A DNA stretch of 64,000 bases from Streptomyces sp. NRRL F-525 (GTDB lineage: Bacteria; Actinomycetota; Actinomycetes; Streptomycetales; Streptomycetaceae): assembly GCF_000716605.1 (NCBI RefSeq), contig NZ_JNXE01000024.1, positions 62,001 through 126,000 on the forward strand, in the 5' to 3' direction. The notes under the pieces are model-generated. The model was not told where the DNA came from, made no database searches, and saw nothing but the letters and a program-made list of their open reading frames with translations. Positions 18,941 to 26,228 of the stretch are shown one piece after another. The translations under genes and the position numbers were made by a program. Within the stretch, counting starts at the first letter, position 1. The number at the start of each line of letters is the position of its first letter.

Positions 18941-18978
18941 AGCGTCAAATGAGCGTCACGAGCGTCATTTCAGCGTCA
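18941..18978 (+). repeat. Four phased AGCGTCA direct repeats
   Basis: Exact 7-mers start at 18941, 18952, 18961 and 18972 (spacings 11, 9 and 11 bases). The near one-turn phasing puts them on one face of the helix, as for arm-type integrase sites or a cooperative operator. They lie about 200 bases from the tRNA fragment and 55 bases past the end of the methyltransferase gene. Confidence 0.55.
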
Positions 18979-19033
18979 AGATATCGCCCGTAACGCCCAC
19001 GCCGCACATGATGCGCACACACAAAGCCGCAGG

Positions 19034-20362
19034 TCAGGACAGCTTGGCGACCGGTTCAAGGATCGCGACGCACTCCACATGGTGCGTCATCGGAAACAGA
19101 TCAAACGCCCGCAACGTCCGCACCCGATACCCCCCATCCCGGAAATAAGCGATGTCCCGAGCCAACGCAGCCGGATCGCAAGCCACATAAGCGATCTTCC
19201 GCGCCCCGAGCGACGACAGATGCTCCACCGTCTTCTTCCCGGCCCCCGCCCGCGGCGGATCCAGCACGATCAGATCGACCTCGCTGATCCCGGTCCGCGG
19301 CAGCACACTCTCGACCTTGCCCTGCTCGATCCGCACCCGCTCGAACCCGGCGAGATTGTGCCGGGCGTCCTCGACCGCGCGCTTGCCCGACTCGATGCCG
19401 AGCACCGCGCCCTTGTCGCCGAGGCGGTCGGCGAGGGCGCCCGCGAACAGGCCCACGCCGCAGTACAGGTCGAGCGCCATGTCACCCTTGCGCGGCAGCA
19501 GGCCCTGCATGACCGCCTTGACGAGGGTGTCGGCCGCCATCGGGTGGACCTGCCAGAAACCACCGCTGCCGACGCGGTACGTACGGCCGTCGGCCCGCTC
19601 GCGGACGAACGCGCGGCCGTGCACGCGGTGGATGCCGCCGTCGTGCTCCTCGACGCGCATGACGGAGACGGGGCGTTCCAGCTCGACCAGGGGCAGGCGG
19701 GCGCCGGGGCGGGGCTCCAGGATGACCATGCGGTCCTGGGAACCCGTCGCCGCGATCGCCTCGACCGAGGCCATGCCGGACCAGTCGCGCTCCTCGATGC
19801 CCAGCTCGCTGACGCCCGGCGCCGCGATCAGGCAGTGCTCGACCGGCTCGACCTCGTGCGAACGGTGCTTGCGCAGACCGGCGTTGCCGTCGACGTCCAC
19901 CGCGTACTGCACGCGCGTGCGCCACCGCGGCACCTGGCCCGCGGGCAGCTTGTCGCCCTCGGCCGGCATCACCGTGCCGTCCCAGCCGGCCTCCTCGGGC
20001 GTGAGCCCCGCGAGCCGCTGCAGCTGCTCGGTGATGACCTCGCCCTTGAGGCGGCGCTGGGCCCCCGGCTTGGCGTGCTGCCAGTCGCAGCCGCCGCAGC
20101 GACCGGGTCCGGCGTACGGGCAAGGCGCCTCGACCCGGTCCTTGGACTCGTCCAGGATCGTCACCGCGTCGGCACGCAGGAACCGCGCGCCCTCCTCGCC
20201 GTCGGTGACCCGCGCGACGACCCGCTCACCCGGCAGCGCGTGCCGGACGAACAGCACCTGCCCCTCGGCCGTACGGGCGATGCAGTGCCCGCCATGGGCG
20301 ACGGGGCCCACCTCGACCTCGTACTCCTCCCCCACCAGCGATTTCTTCGGTTCTGCCTGCAT
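19034..20362 (-). CDS. TrmA/RlmCD-family class I SAM-dependent RNA methyltransferase
   Basis: 442 residues from ATG 20362; a longer frame to 20428 only adds text without a ribosome site. The N-terminal TRAM domain occupies residues 1-60 (EVEVGPVAHGGHCIARTAEG). It is followed by a cysteine cluster for an Fe-S centre (CPYAGPGRCGGCDWQHA). The Rossmann methyltransferase has SAM motif I ALDLYCGVGLFAGALA, the substrate motif LIVLDPPRAGAG and the catalytic-Cys motif AYVACDPAALARD. These are the signatures of uridine-C5 methyltransferases that modify rRNA or tRNA. Which uridine is methylated cannot be told from sequence. It is a single gene, separated from the permease gene upstream by about 115 bases. 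Confidence 0.93.
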   Translation of the reverse strand: MQAEPKKSLVGEEYEVEVGPVAHGGHCIARTAEGQVLFVRHALPGERVVARVTDGEEGARFLRADAVTILDESKDRVEAPCPYAGPGRCGGCDWQHAKPGAQRRLKGEVITEQLQRLAGLTPEEAGWDGTVMPAEGDKLPAGQVPRWRTRVQYAVDVDGNAGLRKHRSHEVEPVEHCLIAAPGVSELGIEERDWSGMASVEAIAATGSQDRMVILEPRPGARLPLVELERPVSVMRVEEHDGGIHRVHGRAFVRERADGRTYRVGSGGFWQVHPMAADTLVKAVMQGLLPRKGDMALDLYCGVGLFAGALADRLGDKGAVLGIESGKRAVEDARHNLAGFERVRIEQGKVESVLPRTGISEVDLIVLDPPRAGAGKKTVEHLSSLGARKIAYVACDPAALARDIAYFRDGGYRVRTLRAFDLFPMTHHVECVAILEPVAKLS

Positions 20363-20477
20363 GGCGGGGTGACTCCAAATGCGAAAGGGGGCGAGCGAAA
20401 GGACGTACCAAAGGGGACGGCCGGACAACAGCCCACCAGTCTACGTGGACCCCGCCCGGCCGCTCACCACAAAGCGC

Positions 20478-22529
20478 TCAGCCCTTGGTGTCCGAGGGCT
20501 CCTTGTGCCGGTCCGCCGCGGGCCCCCGCCGCACCGCACCCGGCGCACTCCACTCGCTCCGCTTCCGCGCCCGGATCTTCGCCGCCTCGGAGGACTCCAG
20601 CTGGTACGGCACCGACGTCACCATCACGCCCGGCGTGAACAGCAGCCGGCCCTTGAGCCGGAGCGCGCTCTGGTTGTGCAGGAGATGCTCGTACCAGTGC
20701 CCGACGACGTACTCGGGGATGATCACGGACACCGCGTCCCGCGGCGACTCCTTCCGCAGCCCCTTCACGTACTCGATGATCGGCCGCGTGATCTCGCGAT
20801 ACGGCGAGTCGAGGACCTTCAGCGGTACGTCGATCCCGCGCCGTTCCCACTCCTCGCGCAGCGCCTTGGTCTCCGCCGGGTCCACGTTGACGCTGAGCGC
20901 CTCCAGGGTGTCCGAGCGCATCAACTTGGCGTAGGCGAGGGCTCGTAGAGCCGGGCGGTGGATCTTGGAGATCAGGACGACGGAGTGGACTCGGGACGGG
21001 CGGAGGCTGTCGTCGCTCGGGCCCTCCGGGGCCGCGATCTCCTCGGCGACCCGGTCGTAGTGCTTACGGATCGCGGTCATCGTCGCGTAGAAGATGCACA
21101 TGCCGAGCAGCGCCACCCAGGCACCGTGCGTGAACTTCGTGACCAGGACGACGACCAGCACCAGGCCGGTGAAGAACGCGCCGAAGGTGTTGATCGCGCG
21201 CGAGCGGACCATGTGGCGGCGCTTGGCCTGGTCCTTCTCGGTGGCCAGGTGGCGGTTCCAGTGCCGGACCATGCCGGTCTGGCTGAGGGTGAAGGAGACG
21301 AACACGCCCACGATGTAGAGCTGGATCAGGCGGGTCGAGTCGGCGCCGTAGATCGCCAGCAGCAGGGCGGCCGTGCCGGCGAGCAGCACGATGCCGTTGG
21401 AGAAGGCCAGGCGGTCGCCGCGGGTGTGCAGCTGGCGCGGGAGGTAGCGGTCCTGGGCGAGGATCGAGCCGAGCAGCGGGAAGCCGTTGTACGCCGTGTT
21501 GGCGGCCAGGAACAGGACCAGCGCGGTGGCCGCGGCCAGCACGATGAACAGGAAGCTGCCCTTGCCGAACACGGCCTCGGCGACCTGGGAGATCACCGGG
21601 TTCTGGACATAGCCGGAGCCGATCGCGACGCCGTTGTGCAGCAGGTCGGTGCCCGGGTTCTCGGCCATGCGGACCTTGGTCGTCATGGCCAGCGCGATGA
21701 TTCCGCAGAACATCGTGACGGCCAGGATGCCCATCGCCGCGAGGGTGGTCGCCGCGTTCTTCGACTTGGGCTTGCGGAAGGCCGGGACGCCGTTGGAGAT
21801 CGCCTCGACACCGGTGAGCGCCGCACAGCCGGAGGAGAAGGCCCGTAGCAGCAGGAAGACCAGGGCGAAGCCCGCGAGGCCCTGGTGTTCGGCCTTGATG
21901 TGGTAGGCGGCGGTCGGCGCGCGCATGGTGTCGCCGAGGACCAGTCCGCGGAAGGCGCCCCACGCGATCATGACGAAGACGCCCGCGACGAAGACGTACG
22001 TCGGGATCGCGAACAGCGAGCCGGACTCCTTCACCCCGCGCAGGTTCATCAGCGTGAGCAGCACCACGACGGCGATCGCGCAGAGCACCTTGTGCTCGAC
22101 CACGAAGGGCACCGCGGAGCCGAGGTTCTCGATGCCGGAGGCGATCGACACGGCCACGGTGAGGACGTAGTCGACGAGCAGGGCGCTGGCGACGGTGAGG
22201 CCCGCCTTGGGGCCGAGGTTGGTGGTGGCCACCTCGTAGTCGCCGCCGCCGCTGGGGTAGGCGTGCACGTTCTGCCGGTAGGAGGCGACCACCGTGAACA
22301 TCAGCACCACGACCGCGACCGCGATCCAGGGGCTGAAGTGGTACGCCGACACGCCCGCGATGGAGAGGACCAGCAGCACCTCGCCGGGCGCGTACGCCAC
22401 GGAGGACAGCGGGTCGGAGGCGAAGACGGGGAGTGCGATGCGCTTCGGCAGGAGCGTTTCGCCCAACCGGTCGCTGCGCAGTGCGCGCCCGATGAGGATG
22501 CGCTTGGGCACGTCGGTCAGTTTGGACAC
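20478..22529 (-). CDS. KimA-like APC-superfamily potassium permease
   Basis: 683-residue membrane protein with about 12 hydrophobic segments in the first ~500 residues and a cytoplasmic C-terminal domain (SRVHSVVLISKIHRPALRAL, LKVLDSPYREITRPIIEYVK) resembling that of KimA. The N-terminus FASDPLSSVAYAPGEVLLVL, SYRQNVHAYPSGGGDYEV, LLVDYVLTVAVSIASG and the central FSSGCAALTGVEAISNGVPAF closely track my memory of Bacillus subtilis KimA (YdaO), a K+/H+ symporter controlled by c-di-AMP. The GTG start at 22529 has no Shine-Dalgarno, but TACGAT lies 8 bases before it, which fits a -10 box and a leaderless or near-leaderless message. Two TrkA/RCK subunits are encoded divergently next door. That supports a potassium role over amino-acid transport. 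Confidence 0.82.
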   Translation of the reverse strand: MSKLTDVPKRILIGRALRSDRLGETLLPKRIALPVFASDPLSSVAYAPGEVLLVLSIAGVSAYHFSPWIAVAVVVLMFTVVASYRQNVHAYPSGGGDYEVATTNLGPKAGLTVASALLVDYVLTVAVSIASGIENLGSAVPFVVEHKVLCAIAVVVLLTLMNLRGVKESGSLFAIPTYVFVAGVFVMIAWGAFRGLVLGDTMRAPTAAYHIKAEHQGLAGFALVFLLLRAFSSGCAALTGVEAISNGVPAFRKPKSKNAATTLAAMGILAVTMFCGIIALAMTTKVRMAENPGTDLLHNGVAIGSGYVQNPVISQVAEAVFGKGSFLFIVLAAATALVLFLAANTAYNGFPLLGSILAQDRYLPRQLHTRGDRLAFSNGIVLLAGTAALLLAIYGADSTRLIQLYIVGVFVSFTLSQTGMVRHWNRHLATEKDQAKRRHMVRSRAINTFGAFFTGLVLVVVLVTKFTHGAWVALLGMCIFYATMTAIRKHYDRVAEEIAAPEGPSDDSLRPSRVHSVVLISKIHRPALRALAYAKLMRSDTLEALSVNVDPAETKALREEWERRGIDVPLKVLDSPYREITRPIIEYVKGLRKESPRDAVSVIIPEYVVGHWYEHLLHNQSALRLKGRLLFTPGVMVTSVPYQLESSEAAKIRARKRSEWSAPGAVRRGPAADRHKEPSDTKG

Positions 22530-22701
22530 AACAGAGGATCGTAGGCCTTCGAACAGGCGATCCTCTACTTTCCGCCGCCTTACCCGCTGTCATCTGCCTC
22601 ACGAGTGAAATAAGGGACGAGTGGAGTTGCGGATTCCGTCGAGACCTACGACTCCGTGTCTATATGACAAAACCCCGCTCCCACCGCCTCCTGGAGGTTC
22701 C

Positions 22702-22797
22702 ATGCCCGCGACCGCAGAGCTGATCGGCGCCCTGGCCGCCCTCGTCGGCCTCGGAATCCTCACCCTGGCCAGCGTGCGCAGCATCGGCCGCCGCTGA
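22702..22797 (+). CDS. 31-residue single-span membrane peptide
   Basis: ATG 22702 preceded by GGAGG (22693-22697) at ideal spacing. The product begins MPATAELIGALAALVGLGIL and continues TLASVRSIGRR: one hydrophobic helix with a basic C-terminal end, so probably inserted N-out/C-in. It lies between the KimA-like permease and the TrkA pair, on the TrkA strand, about 100 bases ahead of trkA. Size and place recall small regulatory subunits of potassium transporters such as KdpF, but there is no sequence identity that I can assert. Confidence 0.6.
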   Translation: MPATAELIGALAALVGLGILTLASVRSIGRR

Positions 22798-22899
22798 CGC
22801 ACAGGGGTGCCGTGGAGGGACCGGGCGTGTGTAGCTTGGGCCTCGGTCTGAGACCCTGATGGGGCTGAGCATTGATTTCAGGACACCGGAAGGACGGTC

Positions 22900-23571
22900 G
22901 TGCACATCGTCATCATGGGCTGCGGCAGAGTGGGTTCCGCTCTCGCCCAGACCCTGGAGCAACAGGGGCACACGGTCGCCGTGATCGACCAGGACCCCAC
23001 CGCCTTCCGTCGGCTGGGCCCCGGATTCGGCGGCCGCCGGGTCACCGGGGTCGGCTTCGACCAGGACACCCTGCGCGAGGCCGGCATCGAGGAGGCGGGC
23101 GCGTTCGCGGCCGTCTCCAGCGGTGACAACTCGAACATCATCTCGGCGCGCGTCGCCCGCGAGATGTTCGGCGTGGAGAACGTCGCGGCCCGGATCTACG
23201 ACCCCCGCCGCGCCGAGGTCTACCAGCGCCTGGGCATCCCCACGGTCGCCACGGTCCGCTGGACCGCCGACCAGATGCTGCGCCGGCTGCTGCCCTCGGG
23301 CGCGGAGCCGCTGTGGCGGGACCCCACCGGCGGTGTCCAGCTCGCCGAGGTGCACGCCTCGGCCGCCTGGGTCGGCCAGCGGATCAGCAAGCTGCAGGAG
23401 GAGACGGGCGTCCGCGTGGCGTTCCTCACCCGGCTCGGCGAGGCGATGCTGCCCTCTTCGCAGACCGTGTTGCAGGAGGGCGACCTCGTGCACGTGATGA
23501 TGCGTACGGACGAGGTCGACAAGGTCGAGGCGGCGTTCGCCAAGGGTCCCGAAGAGGAGGGCGGTCACTGA
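22900..23571 (+). CDS. TrkA/RCK potassium-uptake regulatory subunit (first)
   Basis: 223 residues from GTG 22900 behind GGAAGGAC. The Rossmann RCK-N domain opens with HIVIMGCGRVGSALAQTLEQ (GxGxxG nucleotide site) and VAVIDQDP (acidic residue for the ribose). SSGDNSNIISARVARE and ARIYDPRR follow. The RCK-C domain covers about residues 140-215 (HASAAWVGQRISKL, LQEGDLVHVMM). Such subunits bind NAD(H)/ATP, or c-di-AMP through RCK-C, and gate a membrane potassium transporter. It is translationally coupled to the second subunit (TGATG overlap). No TrkH/KtrB pore gene is adjacent; the only transporter nearby is the KimA-like permease. Confidence 0.92.
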   Translation: MHIVIMGCGRVGSALAQTLEQQGHTVAVIDQDPTAFRRLGPGFGGRRVTGVGFDQDTLREAGIEEAGAFAAVSSGDNSNIISARVAREMFGVENVAARIYDPRRAEVYQRLGIPTVATVRWTADQMLRRLLPSGAEPLWRDPTGGVQLAEVHASAAWVGQRISKLQEETGVRVAFLTRLGEAMLPSSQTVLQEGDLVHVMMRTDEVDKVEAAFAKGPEEEGGH

Positions 23572-24248
23572 TGAGGGTCGCCATTGCCGGAGCCGGCGCG
23601 GTCGGACGTTCGATCGCCGGAGAGCTCCTGGAGAACGGTCACGAGATCCTGCTCATCGACAAGGCCCCGACCGCGATCTCGGTCGAGCGGGTCCCCCAGG
23701 CGGAGTGGCTGCTGGCCGACGCCTGCGAGATCACGTCCCTGGACGAGGCGGCGCTGCAGCGCTGCAACGTCGTGATCGCCGCGACGGGCGACGACAAGGT
23801 CAACCTCGTCGTCTCCCTCCTCGCGAAGACGGAGTACGGCGTCCCGCGCGTCGTCGCCCGCGTCAACAACCCGAAGAACGAGTGGCTCTTCAACGAGTCC
23901 TGGGGCGTCGACGTGGCCGTCTCCACCCCGCGTCTGATGTCGGCCCTGGTCGAGGAGGCGGTGTCGGTCGGCGACCTCGTCCGCCTGCTCCGCTTCAGCC
24001 ACGGCGACGCCAACCTCGTCGAGCTGACCCTCCCCGAGGAGTCCGCCCTCGCGGGCACCCAGGTCGGCGACGTGGAATGGCCGGAGGACACGTCCCTGGT
24101 CACGATCATCCGCGGCACGCGCGTGCTGACCCCGTCCCGCGAGGACTCCCTGGAGGCGGGCGACGAGCTGCTGTTCGTGGCGGCTCAGGCGCGCGAGGAG
24201 CAGTTGGAGGATCTGCTGTCGGTGCGCCGGGAGGACGCGGCGAGCTGA
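23571..24248 (+). CDS. TrkA/RCK potassium-uptake regulatory subunit (second)
   Basis: 225 residues from ATG 23571, overlapping the stop of the first subunit by one base. It has the RCK-N domain (RVAIAGAGAVGRSIAGELLE, LLIDKAP, IAATGDDKVNLVVSLLAK, VARVNNPKN) and an RCK-C domain (VELTLPEESALAGTQVGDV, LEAGDELLFVAA). It is a paralogue of the preceding gene, so the functional unit is probably a hetero-octameric ring like the mycobacterial CeoB/CeoC pair. A strong palindromic terminator follows 16 bases after the stop. Confidence 0.92.
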   Translation: MRVAIAGAGAVGRSIAGELLENGHEILLIDKAPTAISVERVPQAEWLLADACEITSLDEAALQRCNVVIAATGDDKVNLVVSLLAKTEYGVPRVVARVNNPKNEWLFNESWGVDVAVSTPRLMSALVEEAVSVGDLVRLLRFSHGDANLVELTLPEESALAGTQVGDVEWPEDTSLVTIIRGTRVLTPSREDSLEAGDELLFVAAQAREEQLEDLLSVRREDAAS

Positions 24249-24263
24249 TCCCTTCGGGGATAC

Positions 24264-24307
24264 GACGAGGAAGGGCGCCCTGAATGTTCAGGGCGCCCTT
24301 CCTCGTC
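24264..24307. terminator. Bidirectional terminator between trkA pair and DUF3159 gene
   Basis: A 21-base nearly perfect stem (GACGAGGAAGGGCGCCCTGAA and its complement at 24287-24307) with an almost empty loop, followed by AAAAG. It separates convergent genes and can serve both strands. Confidence 0.9.
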
Positions 24308-24317
24308 AAAAGAAAAA

Positions 24318-25097
24318 CTACGCGTCGCGCCGGTGCCGTCCCGCCGTCGCGTCCTGGCCCTCGCCGGTGGCCTCGGCGGCAGCCTTGCGCTCCTTCTCGG
24401 CCTGCTCCTCCGCCTCCATCTCCGCGAACACGTCGATCGGCGCGGGCGCCTTCGCGAGGAAGACCCAGGTCAGCCAGACGGCGAGGAGGAAGGGCGGGAT
24501 CTTCAACGCGACCAGGACCCAGCCGAGTTGGGCGGTGTTGGCCCACCAGTAGAGCGGGAAGAGGATCGCGCACTTGGCGAGCAGGATCAGGCCCCAGGCC
24601 CAACTGGCCTTCGCGTAGGCCTTCTTGCGGCCGGGGTTGCGGGTCCGCCAGGAGAGGTTCTCCTTGAAGACCGGGCCGAGGATCAGGCCGATCAGTGGGA
24701 CGCCCGCGAGGGTGGTGATGATGTACGCGAGCGCCAGGCCCAGCGTGTAGAGCATGCCGGGGAGATAGAAGTTCTTCGCGTTGCCCGTCATCATCGCGAA
24801 GACCACACCGAAGGCGACGCCGAAGACACCGCTGAAGGCGTGCTTGACGGTGTCCCGGGTGGCCAGCCGGACCACGACCAGGGCCAGCGCGACGGCCAGG
24901 GCGGCGATCGCCGACCAGTGCAGGTTCTTGTTGACGGTGAAGATGCTGACGAAGAGCAGGCCGGGCAGGACCGTTTCGATCATGCCGCGCAGTCCGCCGA
25001 ACGCCTCGAAGAGGGCCGCCTCGGTCACCGCCCGGACATCCTGCTCGCTGTCTTCGGCGTCCACGGTGTCCGCGGTCGGCTTGTCGAGCGACGTCAC
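24318..25097 (-). CDS. DUF3159 integral membrane protein
   Basis: 259 residues from GTG 25097. Five or six membrane segments lie between residues ~40 and ~215 (LPGLLFVSIFTVNKNLHWSA, VFGVAFGVVFAMMTG, LALAYIITTLAGVPLIGLIL, AWGLILLAKCAILFPLYWWA, FLLAVWLTWVFLA), with an acidic N-terminal tail and a charged C-terminal tail. The motif VFKENLSWRTRNPGRKKAY is typical of the family as I remember it. Function is unknown. It starts 3 bases after the OB-fold gene and probably shares its transcript with kdpDE upstream. Confidence 0.85.
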   Translation of the reverse strand: MTSLDKPTADTVDAEDSEQDVRAVTEAALFEAFGGLRGMIETVLPGLLFVSIFTVNKNLHWSAIAALAVALALVVVRLATRDTVKHAFSGVFGVAFGVVFAMMTGNAKNFYLPGMLYTLGLALAYIITTLAGVPLIGLILGPVFKENLSWRTRNPGRKKAYAKASWAWGLILLAKCAILFPLYWWANTAQLGWVLVALKIPPFLLAVWLTWVFLAKAPAPIDVFAEMEAEEQAEKERKAAAEATGEGQDATAGRHRRDA

Positions 25098-25100
25098 CGG

Positions 25101-25499
25101 CTACTCCCGTCCGAGGGGTTTCAGTTCGTATTTGGGGTTGAAGAGCACCCGGCGGCCCCGGCTCATCGAGATCCGGCCGGACGCGATCAGCTTGCGCCCC
25201 GGTTCTATCCCCACGATGGAGCGCCTGCCGAGCCACACCACGTCCAGGGCGGCCGAACCGTCGAACAGCTCGGCCTCCAGGGCCGGGACTCCCGCCCGGG
25301 GGCGCAGCGTGACCGTGCGCAACGTACCAGTAACCGTCACGATCTGTCGGTCGTGGCAGTCGCCGATCCGGACACAGCCCTCGGTCTCGGCGTCCTCACG
25401 CAGCTCCTCCGACTCCAGGTCCTCCTGCGAGGTGGAGAGCCGGTCGAGCATGCGCCGGAACCGTCCGGCCGGCTTTTCGGAACGAGGGACAGCGCTCAT
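25101..25499 (-). CDS. OB-fold nucleic-acid-binding domain protein
   Basis: 132 residues. The first ~35 residues are charged and probably flexible. The rest is a compact OB-fold (RQIVTVTGTLRTVTLRP, ALEAELFDGSAALDVVWLGRR, IEPGRKLIASGRI, GRRVLFNPKYEL), similar to the anticodon-binding/RecG-wedge type. The partner or ligand is not evident. It sits between kdpE (45 bases upstream) and the DUF3159 gene (3 bases downstream), an arrangement I remember as conserved in Streptomyces. Confidence 0.85.
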   Translation of the reverse strand: MSAVPRSEKPAGRFRRMLDRLSTSQEDLESEELREDAETEGCVRIGDCHDRQIVTVTGTLRTVTLRPRAGVPALEAELFDGSAALDVVWLGRRSIVGIEPGRKLIASGRISMSRGRRVLFNPKYELKPLGRE

Positions 25500-25544
25500 A
25501 TCTGAAGCGTACCGGGGTCCACTGACAGCAACGTACCCACGCCC

Positions 25545-26228
25545 TCAGCGCTCGAACCGGTAGCCCATACCGGGCTCCGTGATGAAGTGCTTGGGATGCG
25601 CGGGGTCCGTCTCCAGCTTCCGCCGCAGCTGCGCCATGTACACGCGCAGATAGTTCGTCTCGGTCCCGTACGACGGCCCCCACACCTCCTGGAGCAGCTG
25701 CTTCTGGCTGACCAGCCGCCCGGTGTTGCGCACCAGCACCTCCAGTAGATGCCACTCCGTGGGGGTGAGCCGTACGTCCCGCCCGTCCCGCTGGACCTTC
25801 TTGGCGGCCAGGTCGACGGTGAACTCCTCGGTCTCGACCAGGACGTCGTCCTCGCCGCCCCCGGTGGGCTCGGCCCGGCGCACGGCGGCCCGCAGCCGCG
25901 CCAGCAGCTCGTCCATGCCGAACGGCTTGGTCACGTAGTCGTCGGCCCCCGCGTCCAGCGCCTCGACCTTCTCGTCGGAGGAGTGCCGCGCGGACAGCAC
26001 CAGGATCGGCACCCGGGTCCAGCCCCGCAGCCCCCGGATCACCTCGACGCCGTCCATGTCGGGCAGCCCCAGGTCGAGGACGACCACGTCCGGGTGCTTG
26101 GAGGCGGCGAGGTCGAGGGCGGTCTTGCCGTCGGCGGCCGCGTCGACCTCGTACTTCCGCGCCTTGAGGTTGATCACGAGGGCCCGCACGATCTGCGGCT
26201 CATCCTCGACCACGAGGACCCTGGTCAT
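25545..26228 (-). CDS. kdpE: KdpE-type OmpR-family response regulator
   Basis: 227 residues. Receiver domain residues 1-120 have the acidic pair in VVEDEP, the phospho-acceptor Asp52 (VVVLDLGLPDMDG), Ser/Thr in VLSARH and Lys in VTKPFG. The winged-helix DNA-binding domain spans ~125-227 (RLTPTEWHLLEVLVRNTGRLVS, YLRVYMAQLRRKLE, EPGMGYRFE). Its start overlaps the stop of kdpD by four bases. The partner kinase senses turgor, potassium or c-di-AMP in other bacteria. No kdpFABC target operon is present in the window. Confidence 0.93.
   Translation of the reverse strand: MTRVLVVEDEPQIVRALVINLKARKYEVDAAADGKTALDLAASKHPDVVVLDLGLPDMDGVEVIRGLRGWTRVPILVLSARHSSDEKVEALDAGADDYVTKPFGMDELLARLRAAVRRAEPTGGGEDDVLVETEEFTVDLAAKKVQRDGRDVRLTPTEWHLLEVLVRNTGRLVSQKQLLQEVWGPSYGTETNYLRVYMAQLRRKLETDPAHPKHFITEPGMGYRFER

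Larger units (their letters stand above)
18266..19033. other. Non-coding island boundary region
   Basis: About 770 bases with no credible gene; several short frames are open on both strands but have no ribosome site, codon bias or recognisable text. It holds a tRNA 3'-end fragment, a hairpin terminator on its minus side, a spaced inverted repeat GGTGTCAG (18888-18895) / CTGACACC (18922-18929), and four phased AGCGTCA copies. Together these look like the right-hand attachment or control region of an integrated element. Confidence 0.5.
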
